A DNA stretch of 64,000 nt, taken from positions 1 to 64,000 of the forward strand of contig NZ_JGYG01000001.1 of assembly GCF_000740795.1 (NCBI RefSeq). Reading direction: 5' to 3'. The position numbers were made by a program, and so were the translations under genes. The notes below the pieces were generated by a model. The model did not search any database. It had not been told where the DNA came from and saw only the letters and a program-made list of their open reading frames with translations. Source of the DNA: Haematobacter massiliensis. Its GTDB lineage: Bacteria; Pseudomonadota; Alphaproteobacteria; Rhodobacterales; Rhodobacteraceae. This document shows positions 28,001 to 37,267 of this stretch, piece after piece (position 1 is the stretch's first letter; each line of letters starts with the position of its first letter).

Positions 28001-28624
28001 ATGGCCTTTCACGAAGTGCTCTACCCCGCGCGGCTGAGCTATGGCTCCACCGGCGGTCCGGAACGGCGAACCGAAATCGTCACGCTCTCCAACGGGTTCG
28101 AGGAACGCAACAGTCCCTGGGCGCATTCCCGGAGGCGCTATGACGCGGGCGGGGGCCTGCGCTCGCTTGACGATGTGGCGGTGCTCGTCGCCTTCTTCGA
28201 GGCGCGGATGGGGCGGCTGCACGGCTTCCGGTGGAAGGACTGGGCCGATTACAAATCCTGCCCTCCCAGCGCCGCGATCCGCGCGACGGATCAGCAGATC
28301 GGCACGGGCGACGGGGTGCAGCGGTCGTTTCCCCTGACAAAGCGCTATGCCTCCGCCGGGTCGTCTTATCTCCGCCCGATCACGAAGCCCGTCGCAGGCA
28401 GCCTCCGCGTCGCGATGGATGGGCGGGAGGTCACCGCCTGGGAAGCGGACCCGGCGCAGGGTGTTGTGACCTTCACCGCTCCGCCTGCTGTGGGGGTGAG
28501 CATCACCGCGGGCTACGAGTTCGACGTGCCGGTACGCTTCGACACCGATCAGATCCGCACCTCCGTCGCGACCTTTCAGGCGGGCGAAGTGCCCGATGTG
28601 CCAGTCGTGGAGCTGCGGCTGTGA
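28001..28624 (+). CDS. GTA distal tail protein, DUF2460 (RcGTA g12-like)
   Basis: 207 residues starting MAFHEVLYPARLSYGSTGGPERRTEIVTLSNGFEERNSPW, the TIGR02217/DUF2460 family. Other signatures: ARMGRLHGFRWKDWADYKSC and GYEFDVPVRFDTDQIRTSV. It forms the distal tail ring of the GTA. AAGGAGG lies ten bases upstream. Normally g13 follows closely, but here 467 bases of repeat sequence intervene. Confidence 0.93.
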   Translation: MAFHEVLYPARLSYGSTGGPERRTEIVTLSNGFEERNSPWAHSRRRYDAGGGLRSLDDVAVLVAFFEARMGRLHGFRWKDWADYKSCPPSAAIRATDQQIGTGDGVQRSFPLTKRYASAGSSYLRPITKPVAGSLRVAMDGREVTAWEADPAQGVVTFTAPPAVGVSITAGYEFDVPVRFDTDQIRTSVATFQAGEVPDVPVVELRL

Positions 28625-28747
28625 GGTGGCGGGGACCGCCCGGCATCGCCCATGCGGCGGGAGACCGCACCGGCAGCAGATCCCTCGGCAACCGGTCATG
28701 GCGCCACGACCCCCTGTGCCACGGATGGCCCGATGCAGAGGGTCAAA

Positions 28748-29065
28748 CGCACTCTGGCGCGTGCCGGACCAGCAGAAGGCCCTTGGGAACTGGACCCCGA
28801 TGCGGCGGGCGACCCGATGCGGAGAGCCAGTCGCATATGAGCGCGGCCCGGACCAGCGGGAGGCTAGTGGGAACTGGACCACGATGCCCGCTGCGACGGG
28901 CGAGCCGATGCCTAGGTCCAGTCGCATATGGGCGCGTGCCGGGCCAGCGACAGGCCCTTGGGCAACAGAGCCGGATGCGGCGGGCCAGCCACACGGGTGG
29001 AGCGGGCCGGGCCGACAACCGGTCCTGGCCCCGATGCGACGGGTGACCCGATGCGGAAGGCTGGT
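28748..29065. repeat. Degenerate 84-91-bp tandem repeats in the g12-g13 spacer
   Basis: Unit A 28748-28831, unit B 28832-28922 and unit C 28923 to about 28997 share CGCATATGRGCGCG/CGCACTCTGGCGCG starts, a GGCCCTTGGGAACTGGACC-like middle and a GATGCGGCGGGCGACCCGAT-like end. A partial copy lies at 29021-29065. More diverged related sequence extends back to 28640. The whole gap 28625-29091 has no recognisable gene. Confidence 0.8.
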
Positions 29066-29091
29066 GACTGTTGCAGGGAGAAGGTGAGGAC

Positions 29092-29946
29092 ATGAGCAGT
29101 AATACACTTCAGGCGCATCTGGAAACCGGAGCGACGACGGTCTGCCGCTGCTGGGCGGTAGAGCGGCGGGACGGAACCCGCATGGGATTCACCGATCATG
29201 ATACCGACCTGAGCTTTGACGGCCTGCTGTTTCGCGCCGCGACCGGCATGACCGCCGCGCAGCTCGAGCAGGTGACCGGGCTGGCCGTGGATAACAGTGC
29301 CGCCTCCGGCGCGCTCACCGCGGAAGGGATCACGGAGGAGGATATCGCAGCGGGGCGCTACGACGGGGCGGAGGTCCGGTCGTGGCTGGTCAACTGGGCG
29401 GATGTCGCCCAGCGCGCCCTGCGTTTCCGGGGGGAGATCGGGGAGATCCGGCGCGGCGCCGGCGCCTTTGAGGCGGAGTTGCGGGGCCTTGCCGACCGGC
29501 TGAACCAGCGGGGTGGGCGGGCGATCCAGCGGGGTTGCGCCGCGCGGCTGGGGGACGCGGCCTGTGGCATCGACCTTGCCGATCCGCGCTATGGCTGCGA
29601 GGGCGCGGTCATCTCCGTGACGGGCGCGCGCGTCATCCAGCTTGGCGACGCGCTGGGCGGCTATCCTGCCCGCTGGTTCGAGCGTGGGAGCCTCACCATC
29701 CTGTCCGGCAGCGCTTCGGGGCTTGTCGGGCTGGTGAAGCTCCAGAAGGACGGGAACGTCGAGCTGTGGCAGGAGCTGCGCGCGCCGCTGCATCCGGGTG
29801 ACAGGGTGCGGCTCACGGCGGGCTGTGACAAGCGGCTTGCAACCTGCGGCGCGAAATTCTCCAATACGGTGAATTTCCGCGGCTTTCCCCATGTACCGGG
29901 AGAGGACTGGCTCGTCGCCTCCCCCGCGCGGAGGATGGGGCGATGA
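29092..29946 (+). CDS. GTA tail hub protein, DUF2163 (RcGTA g13-like)
   Basis: 284 residues from ATG 29092 with GAAGGTGAGG upstream. DUF2163/TIGR02218 family: TTVCRCWAVERRDGTRMGFTDHDTDLSFDGLLFRA at the start, then DNSAASGALTAEGITEEDI and RGCAARLGDAACGIDLADPRYG. Four cysteines in the region 155-165 and DKRLATCGAKFSNTVNFRGFPHVPGEDWL near the end suggest the metal-binding site known from the RcGTA hub. Stop overlaps g14 (ATGA). Confidence 0.93.
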   Translation: MSSNTLQAHLETGATTVCRCWAVERRDGTRMGFTDHDTDLSFDGLLFRAATGMTAAQLEQVTGLAVDNSAASGALTAEGITEEDIAAGRYDGAEVRSWLVNWADVAQRALRFRGEIGEIRRGAGAFEAELRGLADRLNQRGGRAIQRGCAARLGDAACGIDLADPRYGCEGAVISVTGARVIQLGDALGGYPARWFERGSLTILSGSASGLVGLVKLQKDGNVELWQELRAPLHPGDRVRLTAGCDKRLATCGAKFSNTVNFRGFPHVPGEDWLVASPARRMGR

Positions 29947-30380
29947 GGGGGGATGTCGTCGCCGCCGCGCGGCTCTGGCTGGGCACGCCCTATCGCCATC
30001 AGGCCTCCTGTCGCGGGGCGGGGGCCGATTGCCTCGGCCTGATCCGGGGGGTCTGGCGCGATCTCTACGGCCCGGAGCCTGAAGCCGCCCCCGCCTATAC
30101 GCCCGACTGGGGTGAAACCGGGCGGCAGGAGGTGCTCTGGTCTGCGGCCAGACGCCACCTGATCCCGCTCGCCCCGGGCCTGCCGGAACCCGGCGACGTG
30201 CTGCTGTTCCGGCTGCGTACCGGGGGCATCGCCAAACATCTGGGCATTGCCGCCGAAACCGGCGCGACGCCCACGTTCATCCATGCCTACAGCGGCCATG
30301 CCGTCGTCGAAAGCCCGCTCTCCGAGCCTTGGGCGCGGCGCATCGTGGCGCGTTTCGGCTATCCGAAGGGAGCGATCTGA
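29943..30380 (+). CDS. GTA NlpC/P60 cell-wall peptidase (RcGTA g14-like)
   Basis: 145-residue peptidase at the tail tip, which cuts peptidoglycan during DNA delivery. Catalytic Cys30 in GADCLGLIRG, His99 in AKHLGIA and His114 in FIHAYSGH fit the NlpC/P60 triad. The conserved WLGTPYRHQASCRGAGADC start is present. Its stop overlaps the g15 start (TGATG). Intact. Confidence 0.93.
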   Translation: MRGDVVAAARLWLGTPYRHQASCRGAGADCLGLIRGVWRDLYGPEPEAAPAYTPDWGETGRQEVLWSAARRHLIPLAPGLPEPGDVLLFRLRTGGIAKHLGIAAETGATPTFIHAYSGHAVVESPLSEPWARRIVARFGYPKGAI

Positions 30381-33300
30381 TGGCAACCATAATGCTGGGC
30401 GCGGTCGGCGCATCGCTGGGCGGCGCGATGGGCGGCGCCGTCATGGGGTTGACCGGCGCGGTTGCCGGCCGCGCGCTGGGCGCGACGGTCGGACGCGTCA
30501 TCGACCAGCGGCTGCTGGGCGCGGGGTCCGAGACGGTGGAGCACGGCCGTGTCGAGCGCTTCCGCGTCACCGGGGCGAGCGAGGGCGCGCCCCTGCCGCT
30601 GGTCTTCGGCCGGATGCGGATCGGCGGGCAGGTGATCTGGGCCTCTCCCTTCACGGAGCACGCCAGTTCGGCGCGGGGCGGCAAGGGTGGCACCGGGCCG
30701 GAGGTGCGGCAGTATTCCTATACCGTGAGCCTTGCCATCGCGCTTTGCGAGGGGGTCATCACCGACATCGGCCGGATCTGGGCCGACGGGGTGGAGATCG
30801 CGCGGAACAGCATCATACTCCGTCTGTACCGGGGCGATGACGCGCAGCTTCCCGACGCGCGCATCGTGGCGGAGGAGGGGGCGGCGAACGCGCCTGCCTA
30901 TCGCGGCACGGCCTATGCGGTGATCGAGGATCTGGCGCTCGACCGGTTCGGCAACCGGGTGCCGCAATTCAGCTTCGAGGTGATGCGCCCCGCGCAGGGT
31001 GTAGCGGCGGCGGAGGGCGGCATCGGCGCCGTCACGCAGGCGGTGGCGCTGATCCCCGGCACCGGGGAATATGCGCTGGCCACCACGCCCGCCGTCTTCT
31101 CCGACAGGCTGGGGCGAAACCGGGTGGCGAATGTGAACTCGCCCGCGGGGGTCACGGATTTCCGGGCCTCGCTCGATCAGATGGAGCGGGAACTGCCGAA
31201 GGTCGGTTCCGTGTCGCTGGTCGTCTCATGGTTCGGCAACGACCTGCGCTGCGGCGATTGCACGATCAGCCCGAAGGTGGAGCAGGTCACGGCCGAAGCC
31301 GCGCAGCCCTGGCGGGTGAGCGGCCTTGCCCGGCGGAACGCCGAGGTGGTCGCGATGAGCGAGGGTCGCCCCGTCTATGGCGGCACGCCGTCCGACGCCT
31401 CGGTGATCGAGGCGCTGACCGCACTCAGGGAGGCGGGCCAGCGGGCGGTGTTCTATCCCTTCATCCTCATGGAGCAGCTTGCCGGCAATGCGCGCCCCGA
31501 TCCATGGGGCGGCAACGAGCAATCCGCGCTGCCCTGGCGGGGGAGGATCACGCTCTCCCGCGCGCCGGGACAGGCCGGCTCGCCCTTCGGCAGTGGCGCT
31601 GCCACGGTGGAGGTCGCGCGGTTCTTCGGCACCGCACGGGCGGAGGATTTCACTGCGGCCGGCACGACCATTATCTATACCGGCCCGCAGGAATGGTCCT
31701 ACCGTCGCTTCATCCTGCATTATGCGCATCTTTGCGCGCTTGCGGGCGGGGTGGATGCGTTCTGCATCGGCTCCGAGATGGTGGCGCTGACCACTATCCG
31801 CGATGCAGCAGGCTTCCCCGCCGTGGCGGAGCTTTGCCGCCTGGCTGCGGATGTCCGCACCATTCTGCCGGACGCGAAGATCGGCTATGCAGCGGATTGG
31901 AGCGAGTATTTCGGCACCACCGACCCGGAGGGAAACCGCTGGTTCCATCTCGATCCGCTCTGGGCCGATCCGGCGATCGACTTCATCGGGATCGACAACT
32001 ACATGCCGCTTTCCGACTGGCGCGAGGGCAGCGGCCACGCGGATGCCGCGGCGGGAAGTATCCATGACCTCGACTATCTCACCGCGAATGTCGCGGGCGG
32101 CGAGGGCTACGACTGGTATTATGCCACGCCGGAGGATCGCGCGGCCCAGCGGCGCACCCCTATCACCGATGGCGCGGGGGAGCCGTGGATCTGGCGCTAC
32201 AAGGACATCCTGAATTGGTGGCGGAACCCGCATCATGACCGGGTGGGCGGTGTCCGGCAGGCAGCGGCCAGCCCCTGGGTGCCGATGTCGAAACCCATCT
32301 GGTTCACGGAGATCGGCTGCGCTGCGGTGGACAAGGGCACGAACGAACCCAACAAGTTCGTCGATCCGAAATCCTCCGAATCCGCGCTGCCGCATTTTTC
32401 GACCGGCGCGCGGGACGACCTGATCCAGATGCAGTATCTGCGCGCGCTGGCCCGGTATTGGAGCGATCCGGCGGCCAACCCCGTCTCGCCGCTCTATGGC
32501 GGTCCGATGGTGGACATGGCGCGGGCGCATGTCTGGGCCTGGGATGCGCGGCCCTGGCCCGCCTTTCCGCAGGCCAGCGACATCTGGAGCGATGGGGAGA
32601 ACCATGCGCGCGGCCACTGGATCACCGGTCGGACGGCGGCGCAGCCGCTTGGCGCAGTCGTGGCGGAGATCTGTGCGCGGGCCGGGGTGGCCGATGTGGA
32701 TGTCGCGCGTCTGCATGGGCTGGTGCGCGGACTGTCCCTGACGGAGCAGACGGCGAGGGGGGCGTTGCAGGCGCTGATGCTGGCCTATGGCGTCGATGCG
32801 GCGGAGCGGGACGGGCGGCTCGTCTTCACGCGCCGGGGCGGGGAGCCGGCGCGTGTGATCGAAGCCGACGCCATCCTTGCCCGGGACGGCGGTGATGTGC
32901 AGCAGGAGCGGGCAGGTGCGGGAGAGATTCCCCCCCGTCTCCGCGTCGGCCATATCGACGCCGAGGCGGATTACGAGGCGCGGAGCGTGGAGGTCAGCCA
33001 CCCCGGTGAGGAAGGCGATGCCGTCTCGGAGACAGACCTCCCGCTTGCCCTGACGGCGGGAGAGGCGGTCGCGATCGCCGAGCGCTGGCTGGCGGAGACG
33101 CGGGTGGCGCGGGATGCGGCGCGTTTCGCCCTGCCGCCCTCCGCCGGGATCGGCGCGGGGGACGTGGTGCGGCTGGCGGCAGGCGGTGCGCGGGGGCTTT
33201 ACCGCATCGACCGGCTCGCGGAAGGGCATGGCGCGGAGGTGGAGGCGGTGCGGGTGGAACCCGCGCTCTATGCCGCCGCGCCGGTGACGGAGCCGCCCGC

Positions 33301-34237
33301 GAAGCCCCGGCCCTTCGTCCCGCCCGCCCCGGTGGCCGCGCTGTTTCTGGATCTGCCGTTGCTCTCCGGCGCGGAGGTTCCCCACGCGCCGCATCTTGCC
33401 GTTACCGCCAGCCCCTGGCCGGGCGACATTGCGGTGCTCGATGCGCCGGTGGACAGCGGCTACCGGCTGAACGGCCATGTGGAGCGCGCGGCGGTGATCG
33501 GCGAGACGCTGGCGCCGATGGGTGCGCGTCATCCTGGGCTGTGGGACAGGGGACGCCTCCGTGTCCGCATGTCGGGGGCGCTTTCCTCGGCGGAGCGGCT
33601 CTCCGTCCTGAACGGGGCGAATGCGGCTGCGGTGGGGGACGGCTCGCCCGATGGGTGGGAGGTGATCCAGTTCGCCACCGCGACGCTGATCGGGCCCGAC
33701 ACCTATGAGCTCACGGATCTGCTGCGGGGACAGGCCGGGACGGAGCGGGAGGGTCATGTCTGGCCGGCGGGAAGCCGGTTCGTGCTGCTCGACCACCGGG
33801 TGGGACAGATCGCGCTCGACCCCGCGCGGCGCGGGATGGAAAGACACTACCGGATCGGCCCTGCGGGACTGGCCCATGACGATCCGGCCTTTGTCCATCT
33901 CGCGGCCGCGTTCCAGGGTATGGGCCTGCGCCCCTATCGTCCCGTGCATCTGCGGATGCGGCGGGAAGGGGGCGATCTCACCTTCCGGTGGATCCGCCGC
34001 AGCAGGCTCGACGGCGACGACTGGGAGAGCCGAGAGATCCCACTGGCGGAAACGCGGGAGGCCTATCTCCTCCGCGTCATCGGCCCGTCCGGCGTGATCC
34101 GGGAGGCGGAAACCATCACGCCCGACTGGCGCTACAGCGCCCAGATGCGCGCGGCGGACGGCCCCGCCCTCCGTCTCGAAGTCGCGCAGCTGTCCGACCG
34201 TTTCGGCCCCGGCCCCTTTGCCAGCCTCACCTTCTGA
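30380..34237 (+). CDS. GTA megatron/host-specificity protein with TIM-barrel domain (RcGTA g15-like)
   Basis: 1285 residues, similar to RcGTA gp15, the large tail protein that contacts and penetrates the recipient. The N-terminal region is glycine-rich and hydrophobic (LGAVGASLGGAMGGAVMGLTGAVAGRALGA), followed by hub-like VFGRMRIGGQVIWASP. The GTA TIM-barrel glycosidase-like domain is seen near residues 440-760 (FCIGSEMVALTTIRDAAGFPAV, AADWSEYFG, PIWFTEIGCAAVDKG). C-terminal phage-tail domain and fibronectin-like parts follow. No internal stops or frameshifts were seen. Confidence 0.94.
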   Translation: MATIMLGAVGASLGGAMGGAVMGLTGAVAGRALGATVGRVIDQRLLGAGSETVEHGRVERFRVTGASEGAPLPLVFGRMRIGGQVIWASPFTEHASSARGGKGGTGPEVRQYSYTVSLAIALCEGVITDIGRIWADGVEIARNSIILRLYRGDDAQLPDARIVAEEGAANAPAYRGTAYAVIEDLALDRFGNRVPQFSFEVMRPAQGVAAAEGGIGAVTQAVALIPGTGEYALATTPAVFSDRLGRNRVANVNSPAGVTDFRASLDQMERELPKVGSVSLVVSWFGNDLRCGDCTISPKVEQVTAEAAQPWRVSGLARRNAEVVAMSEGRPVYGGTPSDASVIEALTALREAGQRAVFYPFILMEQLAGNARPDPWGGNEQSALPWRGRITLSRAPGQAGSPFGSGAATVEVARFFGTARAEDFTAAGTTIIYTGPQEWSYRRFILHYAHLCALAGGVDAFCIGSEMVALTTIRDAAGFPAVAELCRLAADVRTILPDAKIGYAADWSEYFGTTDPEGNRWFHLDPLWADPAIDFIGIDNYMPLSDWREGSGHADAAAGSIHDLDYLTANVAGGEGYDWYYATPEDRAAQRRTPITDGAGEPWIWRYKDILNWWRNPHHDRVGGVRQAAASPWVPMSKPIWFTEIGCAAVDKGTNEPNKFVDPKSSESALPHFSTGARDDLIQMQYLRALARYWSDPAANPVSPLYGGPMVDMARAHVWAWDARPWPAFPQASDIWSDGENHARGHWITGRTAAQPLGAVVAEICARAGVADVDVARLHGLVRGLSLTEQTARGALQALMLAYGVDAAERDGRLVFTRRGGEPARVIEADAILARDGGDVQQERAGAGEIPPRLRVGHIDAEADYEARSVEVSHPGEEGDAVSETDLPLALTAGEAVAIAERWLAETRVARDAARFALPPSAGIGAGDVVRLAAGGARGLYRIDRLAEGHGAEVEAVRVEPALYAAAPVTEPPAKPRPFVPPAPVAALFLDLPLLSGAEVPHAPHLAVTASPWPGDIAVLDAPVDSGYRLNGHVERAAVIGETLAPMGARHPGLWDRGRLRVRMSGALSSAERLSVLNGANAAAVGDGSPDGWEVIQFATATLIGPDTYELTDLLRGQAGTEREGHVWPAGSRFVLLDHRVGQIALDPARRGMERHYRIGPAGLAHDDPAFVHLAAAFQGMGLRPYRPVHLRMRREGGDLTFRWIRRSRLDGDDWESREIPLAETREAYLLRVIGPSGVIREAETITPDWRYSAQMRAADGPALRLEVAQLSDRFGPGPFASLTF

Positions 34238-34242
34238 ACACC

Positions 34243-34959
34243 ATGGAGACGATGATGACCCAGACACCGACACTTCGCCTGCCGCTGATCGCGCCCGGTC
34301 AGGCACAGAAACATGTCACCGTGAACGAGGCGCTGGCCCGGATCGACGCGCTCTGCCAGCTCACGCTCCGCTCCATCACGGGGGCAGAACCGGAGGTGGC
34401 GGAGGAGGGCGCGGCCTATGGGGTGCCCGCAGGCGCCACCGGCGGCTGGGCGGGTGCCGCCGGGCGGATCGCGCTCCGGCTGAACGGCGGGTGGGAGTTC
34501 CTGACCCCGCGTGCGGGCTGGCGCGCCTTCGTGGCGGATGAGGGGGCGGAGCGGCTCCATGACGGGCAGAGCTGGCGCGCGGGACTTCTGGCAAGCTCTC
34601 CCAGCGGTGCGGGACCGGTGTGGCGGGTGGCGGAGATCGACCATGTCGTCACGCCGGGGGCGACCAACCTGACATCGCCGCTGATCCCGAGCCATGCCAC
34701 CGTCTTCGGCGTCACGGCGCGCGTGATCCAGCCGATTACCGGGACGGTGACGTCATGGCAGCTGGGCGAGCCGGATGGGGTGGATCGCTATGGCTCCGGT
34801 CTGGGCACCGGTGCGGGATCCTGGGCGATGGGACCGACGGCGCCAGCCCCCCGCTGGGCGGCGACGCCGCTGCTTCTGACGGCGAAAGGGGGTAATTTTT
34901 CTGGCGGAAAGGTGCGTATCGCAGCACATTTTCTGGAATTGACCCTTCCGGCGGCCTGA
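34243..34959 (+). CDS. DUF2793 GTA fibre/head-spike-like protein
   Basis: About 238 residues, with TPTLRLPLIAPGQAQKHVTVNEALARIDALCQL at the start, the DUF2793 signature, and WRAFVADEGAERLHDGQSWR. In R. capsulatus DUF2793 domains occur in GTA fibre proteins encoded elsewhere; here the gene closes the cluster, five bases after g15. An ATG at 34255 with GGAG upstream is an equally good start. The C-terminal region, about 100 residues, may be the trimerising or receptor-binding part. Confidence 0.88.
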   Translation: METMMTQTPTLRLPLIAPGQAQKHVTVNEALARIDALCQLTLRSITGAEPEVAEEGAAYGVPAGATGGWAGAAGRIALRLNGGWEFLTPRAGWRAFVADEGAERLHDGQSWRAGLLASSPSGAGPVWRVAEIDHVVTPGATNLTSPLIPSHATVFGVTARVIQPITGTVTSWQLGEPDGVDRYGSGLGTGAGSWAMGPTAPAPRWAATPLLLTAKGGNFSGGKVRIAAHFLELTLPAA

Positions 34960-35022
34960 TCCTTCTTTCCGATCTGCCAATCGCGCCCTATGTCGGCTAG
35001 ACTAAGGAAAACGGAGGGCGTC

Positions 35023-35829
35023 ATGGCGCAGGTGAAAGCAACGGTGGCCGAGGTCGATCCCGTCTGGTCGCGGATTTGCGCCGAGGCCCATGAAGCCGTC
35101 GAGCGGGAACCCCTGCTCGGCGGTCTGATCCATTCGAGCGTGCTGCACCATGCGTCGCTGGAGCGCGCGCTGGCCTACCGGTTTTCGCTGAAGCTCGCGT
35201 CGGGCGAGATGTCGGAGCAGATCCTGCGCGAGATCGCGGATGAGGCCCATGCCGCGGACCCCTCCCTCGCGCAGTCCGCGCGGATCGACGTGGTGGCGGT
35301 ATTCGAGCGTGATCCCGCCTGCCACAGCTTCCTTCAGCCGCTGCTGTTCTTCAAGGGCTATCAGGCGTTGCAGGCCTTTCGGATCGGGCACTGGCTCTGG
35401 CAGCAGGGGCGGCGCGACATGGCCTATTTCGTCCAGACCCGCGTGTCGGAGGTCTTTGGCGTGGACATTCATCCCGCCGCGCGGATCGGGCGCGGGGTGA
35501 TGATCGACCACGCGCATTCGATCGTGATCGGGGAAACTGCGGTGGTAGGCGACAACGTCTCCATGCTGCATTCGGTGACGTTGGGCGGAACCGGCAAGGC
35601 GGATGGCGACCGTCATCCCAAGATCGGTGACGGCGTGATGATCGGCGCGGGCGCCAAGGTGCTGGGCAATATCCGCGTGGGCAACTGCTCCCGCATCGCC
35701 GCAGGCTCCGTCGTTCTGGCGGATGTGCCGCGGAACTCCACCGTGGCGGGTGTGCCGGCGCGGGTCGTCGGGGAAGCGGGGTGTTCGCACCCGTCGATCC
35801 TGATGGACCAGATGATCGAAGGCGAGTGA
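35023..35829 (+). CDS. cysE: Serine O-acetyltransferase CysE
   Basis: Makes O-acetylserine from serine and acetyl-CoA, the first committed step of cysteine synthesis. 268 residues: N-terminal helical domain (VWSRICAEAHEAVEREPLLGGLIHSSVLHH), then the left-handed beta-helix of hexapeptide repeats (DIHPAARIGRGVMIDHAHSIVIGETAVVGDNVSMLHSVTLGG), with catalytic His in DHAHS, and the C-terminal tail. ATG at 35023 preceded by GGAGG. It lies just after the GTA cluster on the same strand, but its function is unrelated. Confidence 0.96.
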   Translation: MAQVKATVAEVDPVWSRICAEAHEAVEREPLLGGLIHSSVLHHASLERALAYRFSLKLASGEMSEQILREIADEAHAADPSLAQSARIDVVAVFERDPACHSFLQPLLFFKGYQALQAFRIGHWLWQQGRRDMAYFVQTRVSEVFGVDIHPAARIGRGVMIDHAHSIVIGETAVVGDNVSMLHSVTLGGTGKADGDRHPKIGDGVMIGAGAKVLGNIRVGNCSRIAAGSVVLADVPRNSTVAGVPARVVGEAGCSHPSILMDQMIEGE

Positions 35830-36294
35830 CAGATCGGCTGTCGCGGGCTTAACGGCCTTTGCGAGACCATCGAACAGGAACAGGCAGAAGGTCTGGCGTG
35901 TCCTTTTTAGGAACCGCTGCTCCGGTTGGGGCGGCGGTCATTTCATTTTGGGTGCGGAGAGGCTCCGGCGGGGGCGTCGTGTCCTGCTGCCACGGATACG
36001 GACCCCCGGGAGGCCGCGAGATGGTTCTTTAGGGGGTGGGGGGTGACCGCTGTCACCGGTCCGGGTGCCGTAGACCTGCGCATTTCGAGGCCATCTGTTG
36101 CGCGGCCTCTGGCATCCCGGCGTCGCCGCCATGGGCCGGTCGGACCACATGATGTCCTGACATGCGCACCGTAGCCCATGGACGGCAGAGGCGCTCCGCG
36201 CGGGGGAGCAGGCCGGAGATCATGCCGCCGACGCGGCGGGCACCTATACACCGGTAAATGGCCCTCTCCCAAGGATGCGCGGGGGAACCGGGCC
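35830..36294. other. Spacer between cysE and DUF2927 gene
   Basis: No gene recognised in about 465 bases. A terminator for cysE is at 35913-35950. Further on are short hairpins, for example GGTGAC-CGCT-GTCACC near 36043, and a CATGGGC / GCCCATG pair around 36130 and 36175. The style resembles the other repeat-rich spacers of this window. Confidence 0.45.
35913..35950 (+). terminator. Terminator of cysE
   Basis: An 11-bp stem with two wobble pairs (35913-35923 with 35928-35938), a GGTT loop and a T-rich tail CATTTCATTTT, 84 bases after the cysE stop. Confidence 0.75.
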
Positions 36295-37266
36295 TCAGAC
36301 CGAGGTTTCTCCCATCAGTTCCCGCGCGATCTCCTCCACGATGGGGCGGGCCTCTTCCGGCGTCATGCCGGGTTTCAGCCGCGGGTCATAGAGAATGCGC
36401 AGCATCAACTCATCCTGTCGGGTCAGCAGGGCGAATTCCTCGTCATCATTGAAGATCGAGGGACGCGCCTGCGGGCTGTCGTTCACGAGCCCCATGGCCT
36501 GCGCCAGTTCCTCATGCACGCAGGAGCGGCGGAGAAGGTCGGGATGCTCCGCCCGGATCATCGCGATGGCTTGGCGATAGGTGGACTGGCCACGCTCCGA
36601 AAATGCATAGGCGAAACAGAAGGTTGCCCGGTCCAGATCGGTGACGGAGCGGATATCGGCGGCGCCGATCCCCGGAACCAGACGGGCCAGGCGCTCGCCC
36701 ATGGCGCGACGCTCATCCTCGTTCACGATGAACACGTGGAAATTCGCCTGCTCCGGCCGGGTCATCGTCAGCGGCACTCCGGTGAGCAGCGACAGGCGCA
36801 TGGCATAGCCCGCCACCATGTTCCCGTCCCGGTCCCGCTGGGGTTGCGGAACGGAGGGGCCGAACTCAACGCTCATGCGGATGGGCGTGTCCCAGCGGCG
36901 AAGCACGCTGGGCGTCACGCGGGCCACGCGGGTACCCCCCGGCAATGTGGCGTATTCATCGTAAAGCGCGATGCGGATGAAGTTCTCCGCCAGGATACGT
37001 GCGTCAAACGGGGTGTCCACACCGCCGCCGTCCATCCGCATCAGGCCCTGCGAGAGCAGGTCGTTCTGCACGCGGGCGTAGTATTGCACCAGCGCCTCGC
37101 TTTCCGCGCTCCGCGACGGAATGGCTGCGGGGACCTCCGCGGGACGCGGCTTCGGGCGTTCATGCTTCTGCGGGGCCGTCACCACCTCCGACGGCGGTTG
37201 CGCACAGGCGGCAAGCAGAAGAAGGAGCGCCGGAAGAAACCCGTGGCGCAGCAGTGAAGCCAGCAT
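36295..37266 (-). CDS. DUF2927 lipoprotein (copy A)
   Basis: 323 residues. The N-terminus MLASLLRHGFLPALLLLLAAC is a lipoprotein signal with Cys21, so it should be anchored to a membrane on the periplasmic side. The DUF2927 domain includes NFIRIALYDEYAT, TFCFAYAFSERGQ and SCVHEELAQAMGLVND followed by SIFNDDEEFALLTRQDELMLRILYD. The C-x-HE-E-x-A-Q-A-M-G motif resembles a degenerate metallopeptidase helix. It is the last gene of a minus-strand operon with telA and xpaC, with one base to telA. Function unknown. Confidence 0.87.
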   Translation of the reverse strand: MLASLLRHGFLPALLLLLAACAQPPSEVVTAPQKHERPKPRPAEVPAAIPSRSAESEALVQYYARVQNDLLSQGLMRMDGGGVDTPFDARILAENFIRIALYDEYATLPGGTRVARVTPSVLRRWDTPIRMSVEFGPSVPQPQRDRDGNMVAGYAMRLSLLTGVPLTMTRPEQANFHVFIVNEDERRAMGERLARLVPGIGAADIRSVTDLDRATFCFAYAFSERGQSTYRQAIAMIRAEHPDLLRRSCVHEELAQAMGLVNDSPQARPSIFNDDEEFALLTRQDELMLRILYDPRLKPGMTPEEARPIVEEIARELMGETSV

Positions 37267-37267
37267 T

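Noticed and set aside
28748-29065. CRISPR array in the g12-g13 spacer
   Set aside because: Units are 84-91 bp, degenerate along their whole length and lack short conserved repeats separated by unique spacers; no cas genes are nearby.
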